From positions 80,116,064 through 80,180,063 of the forward strand of contig OW121846.1 of assembly GCA_933228895.1 (NCBI GenBank): DNA of 64,000 nucleotides. The letters run 5' to 3'. Positions 57,813-64,000 of this stretch are shown one piece after another (positions within the stretch are counted from its first letter, which is position 1; every line of letters starts with the position of its first letter). The notes below the pieces were generated by a model. That model searched no databases, had not been told where the DNA came from, and saw only the letters and a program-made list of their open reading frames with translations. The position numbers and the translations under genes were made by a program. The stretch comes from Platycnemis pennipes (Eukaryota > Arthropoda > Insecta > Odonata > Platycnemididae).

Positions 57813-57921
57813 AAAAACTGCTGAAGGCTGCCCCATCAACCTGTGCTACACATCTGCCGACCACCGGACGCACGCCACAGTCCCCTTTGCCTCATACAAC
57901 ATCCAATGCTAACTAGTTTTG
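57813..57921 (+). other. Exon-like segment, copy 2, with intact splice sites
   Basis: 109 bp preceded by TATGTGTTTCAG (acceptor, ends 57812) and followed by GTAAGTAAC (donor, 57922). One frame is open for about 33 codons through most of the segment before TAG near the 3' end. It is better conserved with 7488-7597 than the flanking AT-rich DNA appears to be. Candidate internal exon of a long non-coding or decayed gene; no protein family recognised. Confidence 0.35.
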
Positions 57922-60900
57922 GTAAGTAACTTTTTTATTTTTAATGACAATTATATGCTACTATAGGATATGGGAATTCAACTCACTAGACTTGTGAATC
58001 AAAGAATATGCGGAAGGTTTGCTCTCCAAATTTTATTATTTGTTCGGTCGGTGAAATTTTTGTTTTTGCTGGTTAAGTGATTCCTTGCTTAGCTGATTTA
58101 AGACTTTTGCTTTCCTCACTACTTAAAAAACTAATGGTTTCAGCTAGAATGCTCCCACGGAATTGTAATTGAATTATTTGGAGTCAAAATAAAAATCATT
58201 TTAATTGTTTACTTTAGCCTACGTCTATATTATAATTTCACTCGAGTTATTCTTGAACGTAGCTTAACTTTTCATCGACTGTTTCAGAAAACTAATATTT
58301 TCTAATTTTAAGTATTGTATAATAGATTTTGTTCCTTGAAGATAGAGGGAAAAACTTTACGATTAAATTACCACTTTTTATTTATTCACACATGCTGTCG
58401 GCAAACTAGTCATTGTTGAACAAAATGCAAACCCTTTTTGCAATACCATTATTGTTGAAATACGTGAATAGCAGTTGATCTTTGATTAATGCTATGTTTA
58501 GTGCTCCATGGTATCTACGGTAAAGTTCATATATATTTTTTTTAATTAACTTTTGGTTCGAATACGTATTACATAGAAATGTCGTATCTAGCAATTGTTG
58601 AATCTCCTACTTCAATTTTTACAGAAGATCATTCTTAGCAACACTTTGAAATATGTCTCATATTTATTTTTTTCACTTCACTATCTTCAAAACAATAATT
58701 TTTGTGGCATTTAAAATATTTACCTCCATATTATTTCAGTATTATTGGCAGTAGTTTCCTTTCCCTTCTTTCTCCAACATGAATATTTTATTGTATTTTG
58801 TGAATAAATTCCGGTATTTAACTGTCCTATTTATATTACCCTAAGAATATACCTCTTTCATATGTCTTTGATTACCGTTCAATCTTTTTTTTTAATTCAA
58901 CCATCATTTTCATTTTATGCCAAGATAGATAACTTCCATTAATATTTTTACACTCTACCTTGTTTTCCATTACGTCTCCCAAAACTACTAAATGATATAT
59001 TTTCCTTCATTGTTTGCACTATTTCTTCATCTATTATCTTTCCTTGTGTGTACTCAAATTTGTCAAAAACTCAATATTTTCCATTTGAACGTGTTGTTGA
59101 ATTGTGAGAATTAATTCCAGTGTCTTTCTGTTGATATTTATATTGCCCTAAGTATATACCTCTTACTTATGTCTTTGATTACAATTCAATATTTTCTTAT
59201 TTCGCATTATTTTAAACGCTGACCTAAGATCTGACTACAATTCATCCAACCATTATTTCCTAATAGTGCACTATGTCAAGATAGTTAACTTCCAATAATA
59301 TTTCTACTCTCTACTTGGTACTTTATTACATCTCCTAAAAAATACGAATAGATATATTTTACTTCGTTGCTTAAAGAATTTCACTCTTTCCCTACCTTTT
59401 ATCCTTCTCTGCGTGTACTCAAAATTTCTATCACATTGCAGGACTATAAATCTTTCATTGTATTCATTTTAATGCAAAATGTTTTAAATCATACTTAATC
59501 AAACTAAGGTATTTGGTTTTAGAATTCTGAATGTAAATATTTTTTACACCAACCATACAAAAAAAGCCCTAAGTTGGTTACCATTTCCAGTAGCTATTCC
59601 AGAATTTAACCAATTATCTTGTTAGTGTTTTATATTACAACAATTGATGATGATGCATAAGTTTGGGTAAAGGTTAGATATTTATTACATTTTAATCGCA
59701 CGTGGACAAATTTGTCGAAATAGTTAACAAAACTTCCGTTGTATGTCCGAGCAGAATATAACCACAACTTCTAGTTACAGACAGGCAATTCAGATCATAG
59801 TTTACCAATGATAATTTTTGTGAACACAAATTGATTTATAAATTCTGAAATGCTTTTCTGATTTCTGAAATTCTTATCTTTAGCAAGATTCCATCCCTCA
59901 TTAACATCGGTATTGATGCAACACAGCTTATGAAAAATTGGAGTTCTTTCCATTATTGTCCAGATTTACTTTTCTCTAGTATTAAATATAGCCAATCATA
60001 TGATTATATGTAACAAGCTTTGTCATTCCTAGTAACTACAAAACCTTTATTTGAAACGGGATTATGCTTAACGTCAGATTTTTAATGTAGAGGATATTTT
60101 TAGAAAAACACAGGAGGTTAGGATTTTTTTCATTAGTTTCGTTTATAAGTAAATGTAAATATGTGACATTTGAATAATCAGTATGAATTCGAGCGATAGC
60201 TATGAAAATTGTTGGAAACGATTTGAGTATATTGAACTTCATGAGTTTATAATTCTCAGTCTTCATAACACATTGTCTTGTACATATTTTCTTCTGGTAA
60301 AAGACCTAATTTTCCAGCAATTTGATATATATTTAGTAATAATAAAAACATTAAATCTCCTTTATGGGTTCGAAGTGCTAAAAAAATTAAGTCATTAAAG
60401 GTTTTCTTTACCGTTGAGTCACCTGATATGTAGTATAAATTTATCATATCCATGCAATCCTAGCTCACCTTTGCATATTTTTCGAATAGAAAGTATCTTA
60501 AGTGCATTAGTAGCTAACTGCCATCCAAGTTAATGTTTTTATCAGCTGAATTAAATATTAATTTTAGTGTACATTTTACGGTGTGTTGGAATAGGGTTTT
60601 AATTATCCAATACAATTTGTGATAAATTTATATTAACATTGCATAATTTAACAATAATGATAGAAATTGACGGCACTTGAGTGACAATAGCTAATAAACT
60701 AATTTTATTCGACATGAAACCATTAGCTACCAAGACATTAGAGTCTTAGTTTGACATAAGAGATTCAAAAGTCTTAGAGCCAGGATTAAGATGTGATGCC
60801 ATTAACAGTTTTTAGAAAAGACCACATGCATATAATCTGGCCCTTATATATCATCGTTGCCTGTGGTGAGCTGCTATCGTTGACTCTATTCTTTACTTGA

Positions 60901-61434
60901 TGTTACGTTTACGTTAAGCGTTCAATGCTTTAGGTACCACACAGCCAACCGAAATTGTATGCGGAAACAATGACCTGAATATAATAGCCAAAACTAAACC
61001 GATCAAGCATTACGAAATTCATTTGGTTCGGTATTAATTGGGACAATGTAAATTTATTATCATTATTGTAATTTAAAAAATTAGATGACAACATTTGAAA
61101 TATATTAATAGATTCACGTAAATTAAAATACTCATTGTTTCAAGACCGTTTTGCTTTTGTTGACATTTCATTTATATATGATCTCTTATTTCTGATTCTT
61201 CATTCGGATTCATCTGATTCGTCTTCATTCAATCATCCTGAAGCCTCGGCAACACGTGTAGCAAATGCACACTACATGATTGCCTATACCTCTGTGGCAT
61301 TGACCTTGAAAGTAATCAGCTGATTCCTTCCAGGGATTACGAGAATTTTTGTCTGTATGCTCAAATAATCCTATTTTCCTGTTTTAAGTATTCTTTATGC
61401 ATACCAAAATCATAAACGGTTTCATTCCACTGTC
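57922..61434. other. AT-rich alpha DNA, second copy, no gene
   Basis: Collinear with 7598-12960 minus the CACTA-like element. The empty site of that element is at 59614-59616 (TTA). Confidence 0.5.
59614..59616. other. Empty target site (TTA) of the CACTA-like element
   Basis: Here AACCAATTATCTTGTTAG is continuous; at 9151-9162 and 11482-11492 the same flanks are split by 2319 bp with TTA on both sides. Confidence 0.8.
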
Positions 61435-61438
61435 TTAA
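61435..61438. other. Empty target site (TTAA) of piggyBac 1
   Basis: CCACTGTCTTAAG is continuous here. At 12961-12964 and 16197-16200 the same flanks carry TTAA on both sides of the 3232-bp element. Confidence 0.9.
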
Positions 61439-62269
61439 GTCGCGTAAATTTCGTTCTAGTTCCCAAAAAGTATGGCATATAACGTCCATATGTCTCAGAG
61501 CACTAGCATGCACAGTACGAATATGTATGAACGTTATTTGACTTGAAAAGAAATATCTCAAAAAAATGAGACCCACAGTTTAAAATGCTATTCCAAATTT
61601 TATAATTGGCTGGTTAAAGTTGCTGGCCCTATTGTTCCAAAACGTTGCATTTACATTTTTGGCTTGATTAATAAAAAGTGATCAAACGTAAAAATCCATG
61701 GCGAGCTCAATTTGCGTAACACTTGATAGGGAAATTATCACGTGTCATTTAAATTCGAGGATCACTGTAAATTTTCTTCCTTGCATGCTGAAAATTGCCC
61801 CATTTTTGCTCACCAACAATCATTGGAAATCATAAGAGGGCAATGTTAATGAATCATCACATTTCAGCATGCAGTATGCTTTTTCCAGCATAAAGTCAAT
61901 ACTTTTACATATTTTGATTTTAATTTCTCAATAACTATTGGGTTTTATGTTAATGAATTTTGTCAGGTTTATCTGCTTTCACATATCAATGCTATCTTTG
62001 ATTATCGTGCGAGCTGTAATGAGATGAACTGGCTGCTAACAATGGTGTTTATTTGATCACGGACCCTCGTTTTCCCTACCTATGAGATCACATCCCCGTA
62101 AGATGAGGCGCTGATTCCAGTAGACCCCACACCAAGCAGCATTGCTGGCGTCATTGCCCCGAACCTGCACCTAACTACCGCCCTCCCCCACCCCACACCA
62201 GGACCTAGCGTCTGTATCTGCAAAACGAGTGGGTCAATGAAACAGTGCCCCAAGTCATCTCCATTATCA

Positions 62270-63010
62270 ATCTCGACTTCTTATTCCTCTACCCTCCGGC
62301 GACGGGTTGAAATGATGGCTAGTTTGCGGGGGCGGCGGCTTCCTGCGACATACCAGGAGGGGGAGAAGTATTTCAAAGGCGTCTTATTTCACGCCTTTCT
62401 CCCTGTGTCTCCCATCCCTCTTTAACACTTTTCTCTATTACCCCTCTCTCTATCTCTTACTTTCTTAAACCTCTTCGCCTTTTTCTCTCGTTCAGGACTT
62501 TCATCTCTCACTCTATCTCCGTTTCTTCTCCACTTCTAATTCCATTCCTTTGACTGTCAACGGAAGGGAGACTTATTTCAAATTCGTACTTTTATCACAC
62601 TTTTCTTTCATCAACTCTCTTTATTTTCTCCCTGTTTCACTTCTTTACCTCTTTTTAATCCCCCTTTATCCCCGTTTTCTCCACACTCCTCATCCCTTTT
62701 TCCACGCATAATTTCCTCTGTATCTCCTTCCTCTATTTTCTTCCTCCTACTTCCCCTTCCTCCACCTGTTTCTTTCTTTAACTCCGTTTATGTTTTTCCA
62801 TTCATTCACACACTTTCTCGTACCCCACTGTGCACGATTTTTCTCCAACCTAAACCCATTATTTCAATTTGCAAGAAAAAGGAGGATGATTTTGAAGTCC
62901 TCCTTTTGCCGCCCCTTTCTCCTTCTATCTTTAAATCCCTTTATTTTCTCTTTCTCTCTTTATCTTCTCTTTCTTAATTTTATATTTACTTTTCATCATC
63001 TCTATCATTT
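62270..63010 (+). repeat. GC block plus long pyrimidine tract, copy 5
   Basis: Counterpart of 20971-21700, with the core TTTGCGGGGGCGGCGGCTTC at about 62322-62341 followed by CT-rich DNA to about 63000. Frames across it are low-complexity. Confidence 0.7.
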
Positions 63011-63289
63011 TGGCACTATTTATACATTAACAGCCACTTTTTAAGAAAGGAGAAGTTACGTGCAATTTAATCACGCTTTTACAAATTTGGCATTCTTCCG
63101 CTACCACTGAGATTGATTTAATCCTTGTTTATCACGCTGACGAGATCAACGTGCCCGAGAATCTTCGATGGAGGAGCAATGCTCCAACTTAAAGCTACCG
63201 TTTGTTGAAGGCAAAGCGTGCATTCCTTTTTCCTTATCACTATACCTTCGACCGCAGAAATGCCAATGATCGTCATTCGTCACCGCACT

Positions 63290-63430
63290 CGTTAAGCCGT
63301 GGTCCTCTTGGCGCCTTTCGTTAATACTAAGCTAATGCCGAGGCCACATTTCTCTCCACACTTCATCCTTCCTGATACCCCTACCATTACTCAATTACCC
63401 ACCTATTATAAGTGGCGCAAATGACCTCAG
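63290..63430 (+). mobile_element. SINE body fragment, second beta copy
   Basis: Same fragment as 21975-22140 (TTAAGCCGTGGTCCTCTTGG start), at the same position of the beta unit, so inherited through the duplication. Confidence 0.55.
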
Positions 63431-63904
63431 CTGTCAGTGGACTCCGCTGAATAACCTATTTACCTACCTTAGGAACATTTCAATGCAGAAAATTTGATGG
63501 AGGCTGTCGGGAAGACGAATTGAATTCATGCTTAAACACTCATTTACGATCGTGTTCGAAGAAGTGCATTCCTTTTTGCTTGTCACTATACCTTCGACAG
63601 CAGAAATGCCAATGATCTTCATTCGTCACCGCACTGGATAATTCTAGAATGCCAACTCACACCACGTGCCATCCGAAGTTTGCATATTTAACGTCTATGA
63701 CAAGTAACCGTATGACGCACCCGCCTTAGAATCTTAAAATATGAGTAATATATTGCCCTAGTAAGGGCATTTTGTTTTTTCAACTTAAATGGTTTATTTT
63801 TGAATCCAATATAATTTTAAAATTAACTTACTGGTATTTCTAAAAAAGAGCGTTGTGAGGCCAGATTTATAGACATGATGGGCAGGTGGTTAAATTGGGA
63901 ATAT

Positions 63905-64000
63905 TTGGGGGTCGGGTAGGTGTGGCGGTCAGTGTACTGGACTCTGCCATTCCGAGGTTCGATTCCAAATGGCGCAAACGGTCCCAGCTGTGGGTCACCT
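63905..64000 (+). mobile_element. tRNA-derived SINE head, cut by window end
   Basis: Box-A-like TGGCGGTCAGTGTACTGG (63923-63940) and exact box B GGTTCGATTCC (63956-63966), with the spacing of a tRNA-type RNA polymerase III promoter. The flanks do not form an acceptor stem, so it is a SINE head rather than a tRNA gene. The body would lie past the window. Confidence 0.6.

Larger units (their letters stand above)
52866..61846. repeat. Alpha unit, second copy
   Basis: Collinear with 1-16594 but without that copy's CACTA-like element, piggyBac 1, foldback, internal tandem duplication and 1-kb insert. It has about 115 extra bases near 55170-55290 and about 190 near 58300-58490. Because it lacks these insertions it serves as a reference for the pre-insertion sequence. 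No host gene is supported. Confidence 0.85.
61847..64000. repeat. Beta unit, second copy (partial)
   Basis: Collinear with 20557-22250 until about 63560. It then contains a partial local duplication (63563-63640 repeats 63222-63290) and continues into other sequence to the window end. Confidence 0.75.

Noticed and set aside
63905..63980. Possible tRNA gene
   Set aside because: Same reason: polymerase III boxes without a cloverleaf; best read as a SINE head.

Overview
The window is non-coding, repeat-dominated nuclear DNA of an animal, most likely an arthropod. It is AT-rich and has no operons, ribosome binding sites or long host ORFs. Nearly everything recognisable is a transposable element of a type common in arthropod genomes: piggyBac, a CACTA-like DNA transposon, Penelope-like and CR1/Jockey-like retroelements, and tRNA-derived SINEs. 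I cannot name the species. No intact host protein-coding gene could be supported. All coordinates and percent impressions come from reading by eye, not from a computed alignment.

Layout. Two large segments, about 1-24520 and 52866-64000, are copies of each other (about 90-94% identical by eye). Each consists of a longer unit (called alpha here: 1-16594 and 52866-61846) followed by a diverged tandem relative (beta: 20557-24520 and 61847 to the window end). The units contain no convincing gene. They do carry GC-rich promoter-like islands, one perfect NRF1-type palindrome, a GC-rich block next to a long pyrimidine tract (five copies in the window) and one short exon-like segment with splice signals. 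The second alpha copy lacks several insertions found in the first, so it gives pre-insertion (empty) sites that fix the ends and target duplications of three mobile elements.

Mobile elements. (1) 9163-11481 is a 2.3-kb DNA transposon with CACTAG...CTGGTG ends and a 3-bp TTA duplication. It encodes a 522-codon frame of a cysteine-rich protein that I recognise only as a widespread uncharacterised arthropod family; its motifs and the element ends fit a CACTA/CMC-type DDE transposase. (2) Five different piggyBac lineages are present: 12965-16196, 16847-19036, 33834-37366, 45004-about 47255 and 49174-51914. All have TTAA or near-TTAA flanks at the ends that can be seen, and all have decayed transposases. 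Each lineage has its own short palindrome beside its terminal repeat, repeated inside the element. (3) Retroelement debris includes a reverse transcriptase fragment (19675-20556, minus), a Penelope-like GIY-YIG remnant (about 26100-26400, minus), LINE 3' tails and SINE pieces. (4) Five sites share a TGANGA-hairpin-GAAA layout that resembles the hammerhead ribozymes known from Penelope-like elements. (5) Several foldback (inverted-repeat) structures occur, one with an 11-bp target duplication.

The middle of the window (about 24500-52865) is a patchwork of these elements in unique AT-rich DNA. The most interesting items are the CACTA-like element, the shared palindrome architecture of the piggyBacs, the hammerhead-like motifs and the promoter-like alpha/beta repeat family.
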